Shown here: positions 1 through 8,656 of the stretch, one piece after another
Numbering within the stretch: position 1 is the stretch's first letter
How the letters are laid out: each line of letters opens with the position of its first letter
DNA from: Ralstonia soli
Lineage (GTDB): Bacteria > Pseudomonadota > Gammaproteobacteria > Burkholderiales > Burkholderiaceae
Direction: 5' to 3'
DNA: 64,000 bases
Assembly: GCF_023955655.1 (NCBI RefSeq)
Contig: NZ_JAMXHT010000008.1
Span: 62,001 to 126,000 of the forward strand
Notes under the pieces: generated by a model
Told to the model about the DNA's origin: nothing
The model's database searches: none
What the model saw: the letters and a program-made list of their open reading frames with translations, nothing else
Program-made: the position numbers and the translations under genes

Positions 1-435
1 CGTGCCCTCGCCCGCAACTCGTCGCGCGGCTTCACCCTGATCGAGATCATGGTGGTGGTGGTGATCCTGGGCATCCTCGCCGCGCTGGTGGTGCCGAAGA
101 TCATGAGCCGCCCAGACGAGGCCCGCATCATCGCCGCCAAGCAAGACATCGCGTCCATTTCGCAGGCGCTCAAGCTCTATCGCCTGGACAACGGCCGCTA
201 CCCGACCACCGAACAGGGCATTGCCGCACTCGTCACCAAGCCAACCACCGAGCCGATCCCCAACAACTGGAAGGGCGGTGGCTATCTGGAACGCCTGCCC
301 AAGGACCCTTGGGGCCATCCGTATCAGTACCTGAACCCGGGCGTGCGCGGTGAAGTGGACGTCTTCAGCTTTGGCGCCGACGGCCAGGCCGGCGGCACGG
401 GCAACGACGCCGATATCGGCAACTGGGACAACTAA
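1..435 (+). CDS. gspG: Type II secretion major pseudopilin GspG (5' end outside window)
   Basis: Major pseudopilin of the type II secretion system, the subunit that polymerises into the periplasmic pseudopilus driving export through the GspD secretin. The reading frame is open from base 1, so the start lies upstream and only a few codons are missing. The prepilin peptidase site RGFTLIE is at codons 9-15 (cleavage after Gly10), followed by the hydrophobic helix. The C-terminal part ([25 protein letters not shown]) is the usual GspG calcium-binding region. It heads the G-H-I-J-K pseudopilin series on the same strand. Confidence 0.96.
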   Translation, partial: RALARNSSRGFTLIEIMVVVVILGILAALVVPKIMSRPDEARIIAAKQDIASISQALKLYRLDNGRYPTTEQGIAALVTKPTTEPIPNNWKGGGYLERLPKDPWGHPYQYLNPGVRGEVDVFSFGADGQAGGTGNDADIGNWDN

Positions 436-466
436 GCCCCGCCCTTTTCCATCCACCCCGCGCGTC

Positions 467-955
467 ATGCTCGGCCACCCGCCCCGCCGCCGGCATCTGC
501 GCGGCTTCACGCTGCTGGAACTGCTGGTGGTGGTGGTCATCATCGGCATCGTGCTGGGGGTGGTGGCCGTGAACGCCACACCCAACCCGCGCTCGCAACT
601 GGCCGATGATGCGCAGAAGCTGGCCCGCCTGATCGAACTCGCGCAGGAAGAGGCGCAGCTCACTTCGCGCCCCGTGGCGTGGGAAGGCGACGCACAGGGC
701 TGGCGCTTCTACGAATCGACCCCCAACGGCTGGCGCCCGCTCACGCGAGACGTGCTGGCGCCCGGCCACTGGCGACAGGGCATGGACAGCGTGCAGATCG
801 TCGCAGGTGCCACCGGGATACCGGGCGCGCCGCAACGCCTGGTGTTCGGCCGCGAGGCGATCGGACTGCCGTGGCGCGTGGCGCTGACCTCGCAGGGCGC
901 GCGCGTGGATGTGGTCTCCGACGGCGGCCCACGCGTGCTGACGGAAACGCAATGA
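467..955 (+). CDS. gspH: Type II secretion minor pseudopilin GspH
   Basis: Minor pseudopilin of the type II secretion pseudopilus, 162 aa. The start at 467 is chosen because it places the class III prepilin signal HLRGFTLLELL within the first 20 residues (cleavage after Gly13). The frame is open further upstream, but that part overlaps gspG and lacks any family feature. A single N-terminal hydrophobic helix is followed by a globular domain. The stop codon overlaps the gspI start (ATGA), which points to translational coupling within the operon. Confidence 0.93.
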   Translation: MLGHPPRRRHLRGFTLLELLVVVVIIGIVLGVVAVNATPNPRSQLADDAQKLARLIELAQEEAQLTSRPVAWEGDAQGWRFYESTPNGWRPLTRDVLAPGHWRQGMDSVQIVAGATGIPGAPQRLVFGREAIGLPWRVALTSQGARVDVVSDGGPRVLTETQ

Positions 956-1344
956 CCCCGGCAATGGACCGCGCTCGCGGCTTCACCCTGCTCGAAGTGC
1001 TGGTGGCACTGACCATCGTGGCCGTGGCACTCACCGCCACCATGCGCGCCATGGGCAGCATGACGACTGCCAGCGATTCCTTGCAGACCCGCATGATCGC
1101 TACCTGGAGCGCCGAGAACCACCTGGCCAACCTACGGCTGTCACGCGCGTTTCCCGATCCGGGCTCGCGCGGCTTTGCGTGCCCACAGGGCGACACGCAA
1201 CTGTGGTGCGAAGAGACCATCGCTACCACGCCCAACCCGGTGTTCCGCCGCGCGGAGGTGTCCGTCTATCCGGATGCGTCCAAATCCGTGCGCCTGGCCT
1301 GGCTCGTGACCCTGCTGCCCAACGATGCGCGCAATGTCTTCTAA
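952..1344 (+). CDS. gspI: Type II secretion minor pseudopilin GspI
   Basis: Minor pseudopilin, 130 aa, part of the GspH-I-J-K tip complex at the end of the pseudopilus. The start ATG at 952 overlaps the gspH stop by four bases. The prepilin signal RARGFTLLEVL has its cleavage Gly at residue 10, followed by a hydrophobic stretch rich in Ala and Val. The longer open frame upstream runs through gspH and is not used. The 3' end overlaps the start of gspJ by up to 20 bases, as is common in these clusters. Confidence 0.92.
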   Translation: MTPAMDRARGFTLLEVLVALTIVAVALTATMRAMGSMTTASDSLQTRMIATWSAENHLANLRLSRAFPDPGSRGFACPQGDTQLWCEETIATTPNPVFRRAEVSVYPDASKSVRLAWLVTLLPNDARNVF

Positions 1345-2068
1345 GCGTCCGGCGCATATCGGCGCGCGCGGCTTCACGCTGCTCGAACTGCTGGTGGCGA
1401 TCACGCTGATGGCCATCCTGGCCGTGATCGCCTGGCGTGGGCTGGACAGCATGACCCGCACGCGCGAAGCGCTGGCCCAGCGCGACGAACGCATCGAAGC
1501 CCTCAAGACGGCCTACGCCCAGTTCGACGCCGACTGCACCCAGCTGGCCGATCCGAACACGCTGTCGCGCCCGCCCATCGAGGTGGACGCCAACCGCGTG
1601 CTGATGGTGCGCGACCGCCGTGACGATGGCCAGCCGCCCGCGTGGCAGGTGGTGCTCTATCGCATCACCGATGGCCGCCTTGAACGCCTGCAGAGCCCGC
1701 CGATCACGAACCGCGGAGACCTGCGCGGCGCGCTCGACAGCCTGCGCCAAGGCGGCGGCGGTGCGGCGCGCTACCTGCTCGCCAGCAACGTCGACAGCAT
1801 CAGCGCGCGCGCCTGGATCGAACCCGGCGGCTGGATGGACAACAGCGGCACGCTGTCGGCGGCGCTGTTCCCCGCCGGCAGCAATACGACCACCCTCGCC
1901 GGACTGCCGTCGGCATCCACGCCCAGCGCACCGGCACCCGTGGCCAACAGCCCAGGCGTGGTGGTGCCCGCCGCCTCGGTGCGTGCGGTGGAACTGGCGC
2001 TGCTTGTGCGCATGACGCCGCAGGGGGCGCCGCAGCGCTTCACGCGCATCTGCATGACGGGGCTCTGA
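1325..2068 (+). CDS. gspJ: Type II secretion minor pseudopilin GspJ
   Basis: Minor pseudopilin of the tip complex, about 247 aa. The prepilin motif GARGFTLLELLVAIT has its cleavage Gly at residue 16 from the 1325 start. A second ATG at 1334, three codons later, is equally possible and would also leave a good leader. The reading frame overlaps the end of gspI. A Pro/Ala/Ser-rich stretch near residues 195-215 looks like a linker before the last strand. The stop is one base before the gspK start codon. Confidence 0.92.
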   Translation: MRAMSSKRPAHIGARGFTLLELLVAITLMAILAVIAWRGLDSMTRTREALAQRDERIEALKTAYAQFDADCTQLADPNTLSRPPIEVDANRVLMVRDRRDDGQPPAWQVVLYRITDGRLERLQSPPITNRGDLRGALDSLRQGGGGAARYLLASNVDSISARAWIEPGGWMDNSGTLSAALFPAGSNTTTLAGLPSASTPSAPAPVANSPGVVVPAASVRAVELALLVRMTPQGAPQRFTRICMTGL

Positions 2069-2069
2069 C

Positions 2070-3143
2070 ATGACTCGGTGCTCCCGTCGACCTGCTCAAC
2101 GCCACGCACGCCAGCGCGGTGCGGCCATCATCACCGCGCTGCTGGTGGTCACGCTGGCGGTGGTGATCGTCTCGGGCATGCTGTGGCGCCAGCAGGTGGA
2201 GATCCGCGCGGTGGAAAACCAACGCCTCAAGGCGCAGGCCACCTGGATCGCGCGGGCGGGCATCGACTGGGCGCGCCTGATCCTGCGCGACGACCAGCGC
2301 CGCACCGGCGCCGTCGACCACTTGGGCGAGATCTGGGCGGTGCCCATCCAGGAGACCAAGCTGTCGGACTTCCTCGGCAGCTCGCTGCGCACGGACACGG
2401 CCGGCGAGGAGTCGTACCTGTCGGGCCGCATCTTCGACGCCCAGGCGCGCTTCAACCTGATGAACCTGCTGACGATGCAGACGCTGGGCGCGCGCACCAT
2501 CGTCACGGGCCGCGACAAGGACGGCATCAAGGCCTACGGCCTGCTGCTGCAATCGCTCAACCTCGATCCGAGCCTGGCCAACGTCACGGCGACGACGCTG
2601 GCGCAGATGCTGGGCGGCTTCCAGTCGGCCGAAGGCACGCAGGGCGGCCAGCCCGGCGGCGAAGACAGCAGCAGTGGCGGGAGCGGCGGCGACAACGGCC
2701 CGCGCCCGCTGGACGATGTCGACAGCCTGCTGACGGTGCCCGGCTACACGGCGGACATGATCGCCAAGCTGCGCCCCTACGTGATCGTGCTGCCCGCCCG
2801 CACGCAGATCAACGCCAACACAGCCAGCGCCGAGGTGCTGGCCGCCGTCATCCCGAACCTGAGTCTGGACCGCGCCCGCGCGCTGGTGCTGGTGCGCGAT
2901 CGCGCCTACTTCCGCAACATCGGCGACGTCGTCAACAATTTGCGCGGCATCGCGCCGGGGGCGGACACCACCGCCGCGGCCAACCTGCTGGACGTGCAGA
3001 CGCACTATTTCCTGGTCTACGGCATGGCCCGTCACGAGCGCGCGCAGATCGGGGAAGTGGCGCTTGTATCACGTGGTGATCCGGTCAACAATAACGCGAC
3101 CCGGATCGTCTGGGTCCGCCGCGTGGACGAGATTCCGTCATGA
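2070..3143 (+). CDS. gspK: Type II secretion pseudopilus tip protein GspK
   Basis: Largest minor pseudopilin, 357 aa, which caps the GspH-I-J-K tip complex. The N-terminal helix follows QRGAAIITALLVV (cleavage after Gly17) and lacks the Glu at position +5, as expected for GspK. Two helix-hairpin-helix-like segments are visible, one of them QINANTASAEVLAAV followed by ALVLVRDRAYF. A Gly/Ser-rich insert lies near residues 190-210. The start is one base after the gspJ stop. It is the last gene of the pseudopilin block, before a 163-bp gap. Confidence 0.92.
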   Translation: MTRCSRRPAQRHARQRGAAIITALLVVTLAVVIVSGMLWRQQVEIRAVENQRLKAQATWIARAGIDWARLILRDDQRRTGAVDHLGEIWAVPIQETKLSDFLGSSLRTDTAGEESYLSGRIFDAQARFNLMNLLTMQTLGARTIVTGRDKDGIKAYGLLLQSLNLDPSLANVTATTLAQMLGGFQSAEGTQGGQPGGEDSSSGGSGGDNGPRPLDDVDSLLTVPGYTADMIAKLRPYVIVLPARTQINANTASAEVLAAVIPNLSLDRARALVLVRDRAYFRNIGDVVNNLRGIAPGADTTAAANLLDVQTHYFLVYGMARHERAQIGEVALVSRGDPVNNNATRIVWVRRVDEIPS

Positions 3144-3306
3144 CGGCGCCACAATACCCTTCTGCATGCGTACGTTGCGCAAGTAGACAGACCCCAGCCT
3201 TCGCCGTATTGTCATCCGCATCGTTCAGCATCGCGGGTCTTGCGCAATCCGGCGGCTCTCTCGGTTTCGTTGGTCACTCGCATCCATATTCAATTAGAGG
3301 AGCGGT
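3144..3306 (+). promoter_or_regulatory. Non-coding gap gspK-gspL with two TTGCGCAA palindromes
   Basis: This 163-bp gap is by far the longest in the gsp cluster. It contains two copies of the perfect 8-bp palindrome TTGCGCAA, at 3175-3182 and 3240-3247, start to start 65 bp. A purine-rich ribosome binding site (GAGGAGC) lies just before the gspL start. No convincing sigma-70 promoter pair was found by eye. An internal promoter or regulator site is possible but unproven. Confidence 0.35.
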
Positions 3307-4749
3307 TTGACGACCTCCCTGTACGTGCGCCTGCCGCACCGGCCCATTCAATCACCCGAGCGCTGGTCAGCGGGTGCGCTGGCCTCCGTGCCCTTTGCCC
3401 TGGTGCGCGAGGACGGCGCACAAGGACCGCAGCGCATCCAGCGCGAAGGCACGTCGCGCCCCGACGAGCTGCCCGCCGCCGATCGCCTGATCCTGCTACT
3501 GCCCGCCGCCGATGTGCTGCTGGTGCCGGCCAACGTGCCGCCGCTTGCGCTGCCCAAACTCCGCCTGGCCCTGCCCAACTTGGTGGAAGACCGCCTCGTG
3601 CAGGACGCGCAGCAGTGCCATATCGCCCTGGGCCCCCGGCTGGGGGCGGCACCCGCGCGCGGCTGGCGTGCGCCGCGCGAACCGCAATCGCGCGCACTGA
3701 TGATTGCCGACCGCGCGTGGGTCCGCTTCATCCTCGATACCTTCGCCAGCCACAAGCACCGCACCTGCCATCTGCTGCCCGCGCAGCTTTGTGTGCCGTT
3801 TGAAACGCCTGCCGCTACAGCGGTCGCGATCGCAGAATCTGCCAACGGCGTCGTACGCGCTGAGCCCTCGCTCGAGACGCCCGCCGAACCGGCAAGCGAC
3901 ACACCCGTTGTGGAAACCGCGGCGGCAGTCGCTCACGCGACCATCGCCCTCGATGCCGCCCCGCCGTCGGACCCCGACGCGCCAGTCGCCGTCGACATCA
4001 CCGTGCGCACCGGCGTTGCCGAGGGCTACGGCCTGCGCCTGCTGCCGGCCAACGTGGCCAACTGGCTGGCCATTGCGCCCACCCCGGCCACGCTGATGGT
4101 GTCGCCCGCACTGCATGCATTGGCAACTCAGCTCACGCCCGGCCTGTCGGCCGACCCGGCCACCGCCACGCTGGACTGGTCCACCTGGGCCGCCGGCGCG
4201 CGGGACGCACTGGCCTCGGGTGACGCCGACCTCTGCCAGTTCGACTTTGCACGCGGCGGCGTGGCCGGCATGGACTGGAGCCTGTGGCGCCTGCCGGTCG
4301 CGTTGGCCGTGCTGCTGGTGGTCGTGCAGTTGGTTGGCATGAACGCGCGCTGGCTCACCCTGCGCGCCGAGCAGAAGCGGCTCGATACGGCCATGCGCGC
4401 ACAATTGCAGACCGCCTTCCCGAATACGCCGGTGATCCTCGATCCGCCCGCGCAGATGCGCCGCCAGATCGAACAGCTGCGGCTGGCCGCCGGCAAATCG
4501 GCGCCGGAAGATTTCCTGCCGCTGGCCGATCGCTTTGCCCAGGCCGCCACGGGCCTCGCGCCCGATGCGCTGCTCGCACTTGATTACCACGGCCGCGCGC
4601 TGACGGTCACGCTCAAGGACGGCACCGACACCGCCAGCCTGCGCACCGCCGCCCGCAACGTCGGCCTGAACATGGACACCGCCGAGGCCCCGCGCGGCGC
4701 TGAGGCTACCGTGCCCGGCTCGCGCTGGACGGTCTCCATCGCCCAATAA
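3307..4749 (+). CDS. gspL: Type II secretion inner-membrane platform protein GspL
   Basis: Bitopic inner-membrane component, 480 aa, that couples the cytoplasmic ATPase GspE to the assembly platform. The N-terminal actin-like cytoplasmic domain (about residues 1-320, including LILLLPAADVLLVP) is followed by one membrane helix near residues 325-345 (LPVALAVLLVVVQLVGM) and a ferredoxin-like periplasmic domain. The start is TTG at 3307, supported by a GAGGAG Shine-Dalgarno sequence about 6 bases upstream and by the MTTSLYVRLP start typical of betaproteobacterial GspL. It is followed 10 bp later by gspM. Confidence 0.9.
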   Translation: MTTSLYVRLPHRPIQSPERWSAGALASVPFALVREDGAQGPQRIQREGTSRPDELPAADRLILLLPAADVLLVPANVPPLALPKLRLALPNLVEDRLVQDAQQCHIALGPRLGAAPARGWRAPREPQSRALMIADRAWVRFILDTFASHKHRTCHLLPAQLCVPFETPAATAVAIAESANGVVRAEPSLETPAEPASDTPVVETAAAVAHATIALDAAPPSDPDAPVAVDITVRTGVAEGYGLRLLPANVANWLAIAPTPATLMVSPALHALATQLTPGLSADPATATLDWSTWAAGARDALASGDADLCQFDFARGGVAGMDWSLWRLPVALAVLLVVVQLVGMNARWLTLRAEQKRLDTAMRAQLQTAFPNTPVILDPPAQMRRQIEQLRLAAGKSAPEDFLPLADRFAQAATGLAPDALLALDYHGRALTVTLKDGTDTASLRTAARNVGLNMDTAEAPRGAEATVPGSRWTVSIAQ

Positions 4750-4759
4750 CGATCCCCCC

Positions 4760-5341
4760 ATGGCGACCTCTTCCCCCTCCTCCGCCCGATCGTCGACCCG
4801 CCGGCTGCCGCGCATCGGTGTGCTGGATTCGGTGCTTGATTCGATCAATTCGGCGGCCACGACGTTCTGGATGCAGCGCGAGCCACGCGAACGCCGCATC
4901 CTGGCCGGCGGCGGCGTAATCCTGCTGCTCGTCATCCTCTACCTGGCGCTGTGGGAGCCCGCGTTCGAGGGCCAGCGCCGCATCGAAAAGGCCCTGCCGC
5001 AGATGCGCACCCAGCTGGCCGAGATGGAAACGCTCGGCCAGGAAGCGCGCGGCCTGTCGGCCATTGCCGCCGCACCCGTGCCGCGCGGCGCCGACCTGCA
5101 GCAGGCGCTGAACACGAGCCTGACCAACCACGGCCTGAAGGCCACGCGGATGGCGATGTCAGGCGAGAGCGTGCAGGTGCAGCTCGACAAGGCGCCCTTT
5201 GGCGCCGTTGCCGAATGGCTGCAGGAAGTCAGGCAGGCCCAGCGCATGAAGGTGATCGACGCAAGCATCAAGTACGTGGGCGCCACCGCCCTGGTCAACG
5301 TGACGGCGACGCTGCAAGGCCCCGCCGCCGCGAGCCGCTGA
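4760..5341 (+). CDS. gspM: Type II secretion inner-membrane platform protein GspM
   Basis: Small bitopic inner-membrane protein of 193 aa, which pairs with GspL in the assembly platform. A basic N-terminal cytoplasmic stretch is followed by one membrane helix near residues 48-68 (GGGVILLLVILYLALWEP). The periplasmic part then has a coiled-coil-like segment and a ferredoxin-like domain. It starts 10 bp after gspL and ends 10 bp before gspN, so it lies inside the operon. Confidence 0.9.
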   Translation: MATSSPSSARSSTRRLPRIGVLDSVLDSINSAATTFWMQREPRERRILAGGGVILLLVILYLALWEPAFEGQRRIEKALPQMRTQLAEMETLGQEARGLSAIAAAPVPRGADLQQALNTSLTNHGLKATRMAMSGESVQVQLDKAPFGAVAEWLQEVRQAQRMKVIDASIKYVGATALVNVTATLQGPAAASR

Positions 5342-5351
5342 CGCCTGCCCG

Positions 5352-6194
5352 ATGGCGATCGAATCCCTGCCGCCGCTACGCCTGCGCCGCCGCGCCGAAG
5401 CCGACGAGCGCACGAGCCTGGGCTGGCGCGTGCTGTGGTGCGTGGCGGCGCTGCTCGCCATTGCGGTGACGGTCGTCGCGCAATACCCGGCCGCCTGGGC
5501 CGCCGAGCGCGTGGCCGCAGCCACAGGGCACCGTGTCTTGCTGGCCGACAGCCAGGGAACGCTCTGGCACGGCAGCGCCACGCTGGCACTCACTGCCGGC
5601 AACGGGGGCGCCGATGCGACGGTGCTGCCGGGGCGACTGTCATGGTCGATCGACATACTGCCGCTGCTGGCCGGCACACTGCGCGCGCACCTCACGCACG
5701 ATCGCGCGCTGGAGAAGCCCGTGACGTTGACGGTCACCCCGGGCCACTGGGAGGCGGAAGCCGGCACGGTCACGCTGCCGGCCTCGCTGCTGCAGGGCAT
5801 CGGCGCGCCATTCAACACGCTCAAACTCGACGGCCGCCTGCGCGCGCAGTGGACGCCGCTCTGGGGCCAGTTTGGGCACAGCAAAGGCACGCCGGACACC
5901 GCCCAGGGGGCGCTGACCGTCACGCTTGAGCAGGTATCATCCAGCCTCAGCCGGGTACGGCCCCTGGGCAGCTACCAGGCGGTGGTTTCCTTTGGCGGCG
6001 TGAGCGGCGGGCCCATGCAGCTGGCGCTGTCGACACTGGCCGGGCCGCTGTCTCTGCAGGGCCAGGGGACGCTGGGCCGAGGCGCACATTTTGACGGCGT
6101 GGCCAGTGCCACGCCGGAGTCGGAACCGCAATTGATTGGCCTGTTGAGTCTGCTGGGCCCGCGAGACGGGTCGCACCATCGACTCCGCTTTTGA
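5352..6194 (+). CDS. gspN: Type II secretion protein GspN
   Basis: GspN-family protein, 280 aa, an accessory type II secretion component present only in some lineages. One membrane helix lies near residues 25-45 (VLWCVAALLAIAVTVVAQ). The large periplasmic part carries the family segment SQGTLWHGSATLAL and ends in a short basic tail. Identification rests on position between gspM and gspD and on this segment. Its role in secretion is poorly defined in the family. Confidence 0.85.
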   Translation: MAIESLPPLRLRRRAEADERTSLGWRVLWCVAALLAIAVTVVAQYPAAWAAERVAAATGHRVLLADSQGTLWHGSATLALTAGNGGADATVLPGRLSWSIDILPLLAGTLRAHLTHDRALEKPVTLTVTPGHWEAEAGTVTLPASLLQGIGAPFNTLKLDGRLRAQWTPLWGQFGHSKGTPDTAQGALTVTLEQVSSSLSRVRPLGSYQAVVSFGGVSGGPMQLALSTLAGPLSLQGQGTLGRGAHFDGVASATPESEPQLIGLLSLLGPRDGSHHRLRF

Positions 6195-6231
6195 TTTCCA
6201 AGCCGGCGCGCGAGCCAGCACGCCGACAACC

Positions 6232-8625
6232 ATGAACGAGACCATGTACAACGCCGCTTCCCGACTCACCGTCCGCGCCATCGTCCTGGCATGCTGCGTA
6301 GCGATGGTGGGTGGTTCGATGCCCTTGATGTCGGCCCACGCTGCCCCGCCGAACGCGGCATCCGCTGGGGATGAGGTCTCGCTGAATTTCGTCAACGCCG
6401 ATCTGGATTCGGTGGTCAAGGCCGTAGGCCAGGCCACCGGCAAGAACTTCATCGTCGACCCGCGCGTGAAGGGCACCGTCAACCTCGTCACCGAGAAGCC
6501 GGTGACGCGCGCGCAGGCGCTCGAATCGCTGGGCTCGATCCTGCGCATGCAGGGCTACGCGATCGTCGAAGGCAACGGCTTCACCAAGGTCGTGCCGGAA
6601 GCCGATGCCAAGCTGCAGGGCTCGCCGACCAGCGTGGGCGCGGCGGGTGCACGCGGCGGCGAGCAGGTCGTCACGCAGGTCTTCCGCCTGCAGCATGAAT
6701 CGGCCAACAACCTGGTGCCAGTGCTGCGCCCGATGATCGCGCCCAACAACACGATCACCGCGTACCCGGCCAACAACACGCTGGTCATTACCGACTACGC
6801 CGACAACCTGCGCCGCATCGGCCGCATCATCGCGTCGATCGATACGCCGGTGGCCGGCGAGACGGAGCTGATCCCGCTGAAGAACGCCGTGGCCATCGAC
6901 GTGGCCGCCACGCTGCAGAAGCTGCTCGACCCGTCAGCCGGTGGCGCGGGTGGCGCAGGCGCCGGCGCGGCGCTGTCGGACCCGAGCCTGCGCACGTCGG
7001 TCGTGGCGGAGCCGCGCTCGAACAGCGTGATGATCCGTGCCTCCAGCGCGGCGCGCCTGGCGCAGGCCAAACAACTGGTCGCCAAGCTGGATGTGCCCAA
7101 CGCACGCCCCGGCAATATCTGGGTGGTGCCGCTCAAGAACGCCAACGCCGTGCAACTGGCGACCACCCTGCGCGCCATCGTGGCGGCGGATGCGACGCTG
7201 TCGGCCTCCGCATCCACCGGCCCCGGCGGCCAGAACGCCGCGCAAGGCGCCACCTCGCAGCCAACCGGCGGCACGAGCGGCTCGCAGTTCAACCAGAACA
7301 CGCAGAACACCAACACCGGCGGTTCTGGCAGCGGCATGGGCAGCGGCAACTCGTCGTTCCGGGCCTCGTTCGGGCAGAACAACACGCCCGCCACCGGCGG
7401 CATCATCCAGGCCGATCCGGCCACCAACGCGCTCATCATCACCGCCAGCGAGCCGGTCTACCGCAACCTGCGCGCGGTGATCGACGACCTGGATGCGCGT
7501 CGCGCACAGGTCTACATCGAATCGATGATCGTCGAGGTGACGGCCACCAAGGCGTCGCAGTTGGGCATTCAGTGGCTGGTGGGCGGCGGCGGGCCGGGCA
7601 CGTTCGTTGGCGGCGGCACCAACTACGGCACCGGTTCGGGCAACCTGCTCAATCTGGCCGGCACGATCGCCGCCATCGGTTCGGGCGGCATCGGCAGCGC
7701 GGCGGCACAGACGGCGCTGGGCAGCCTCAACGTCGGCCAGCTCAACGGCGGAAATTTCGGCGTGTTCAACAAAGGCAGCGGCTTGGGCGTGCTGCTCTCG
7801 GCGCTGGGTTCGGACGGCTCGGTCAACGTGCTGTCGACCCCGAACCTCATCACGCTCGACAACGAAGAAGCCAAGATCCTGATCGGCCAGAACGTACCGA
7901 TCACCACCGGCTCGTATGCGCAGACGGGCACTGCGGCTTCGGTCACGCCGTTCCAGACATTCGACCGCAAGGACGTCGGCATCACGCTGCGCGTCAAGCC
8001 GCAGATCACCGACGGCGGGCTGGTGAAGCTGCAGATCTTCCAGGAATCGTCGGCGGTGGTGCCGGGCACGCAGAATGCGACGCAAGGGCCGACCACCAAC
8101 GTGCGCTCGATCGAGACCAACGTGCTGGCCAACGACGGCCAGGTCGTCGTGCTCGGCGGGCTGCTGGAAGACAACTACCAGGACGGCGAACAGAAGGTGC
8201 CGGGCCTGGGCGACATCCCGATCCTGGGTGCGCTGTTCCGCTCGGAGAACAAGACGCGCGTGAAGACCAACCTGCTGGTGTTCCTCCGCCCGATCATCCT
8301 GCGCACGGCCGATGCCACCGGCGCGCTGTCGGACAACCGCTACAACTACATGCGCGACACGCAGCAGGGCTTTGTCTCGCCGAACATGCTGCCGACCACC
8401 TCCGACAAGGACACGCCGGTGCTGCCCGCGCCCGAAACTGTGCGCCCGGCCGACAACTACGGTGATGTGTCGATCGTGCCGAAGGGCCCGGCCGGTACGC
8501 AGGTGCCCCCGGGTGCCCCGATGCCGATGCCGCAATCGACCACGCGCCCCCAGCCGCGCCTGCAGAACTTCGCGGCGCCCACTTCGGGCGGCTACGACAG
8601 CAACGCGCCGCGCAACGGTGGTTAA
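6232..8625 (+). CDS. gspD: Type II secretion outer-membrane secretin GspD
   Basis: Outer-membrane secretin, 797 aa, the exit channel of the system. A signal peptide occupies roughly residues 1-36 (cleavage near AHA/AP). It is followed by the N0 domain (LNFVNADLDSVVKAVGQ), N1-N3 repeats and a low-complexity Gly/Ser/Asn/Thr stretch at about 325-385 inserted in N3. The C-terminal secretin domain contains VPGLGDIPILGALFR near residue 655. The Pro-rich tail after about residue 720 may be the S-domain/pilotin region. Two in-frame ATGs lie close together (6232 and 6244); the first is given. Confidence 0.95.
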   Translation: MNETMYNAASRLTVRAIVLACCVAMVGGSMPLMSAHAAPPNAASAGDEVSLNFVNADLDSVVKAVGQATGKNFIVDPRVKGTVNLVTEKPVTRAQALESLGSILRMQGYAIVEGNGFTKVVPEADAKLQGSPTSVGAAGARGGEQVVTQVFRLQHESANNLVPVLRPMIAPNNTITAYPANNTLVITDYADNLRRIGRIIASIDTPVAGETELIPLKNAVAIDVAATLQKLLDPSAGGAGGAGAGAALSDPSLRTSVVAEPRSNSVMIRASSAARLAQAKQLVAKLDVPNARPGNIWVVPLKNANAVQLATTLRAIVAADATLSASASTGPGGQNAAQGATSQPTGGTSGSQFNQNTQNTNTGGSGSGMGSGNSSFRASFGQNNTPATGGIIQADPATNALIITASEPVYRNLRAVIDDLDARRAQVYIESMIVEVTATKASQLGIQWLVGGGGPGTFVGGGTNYGTGSGNLLNLAGTIAAIGSGGIGSAAAQTALGSLNVGQLNGGNFGVFNKGSGLGVLLSALGSDGSVNVLSTPNLITLDNEEAKILIGQNVPITTGSYAQTGTAASVTPFQTFDRKDVGITLRVKPQITDGGLVKLQIFQESSAVVPGTQNATQGPTTNVRSIETNVLANDGQVVVLGGLLEDNYQDGEQKVPGLGDIPILGALFRSENKTRVKTNLLVFLRPIILRTADATGALSDNRYNYMRDTQQGFVSPNMLPTTSDKDTPVLPAPETVRPADNYGDVSIVPKGPAGTQVPPGAPMPMPQSTTRPQPRLQNFAAPTSGGYDSNAPRNGG

Positions 8626-8656
8626 GCACGGCGAAGGCGACGAAGGACACCCGACC

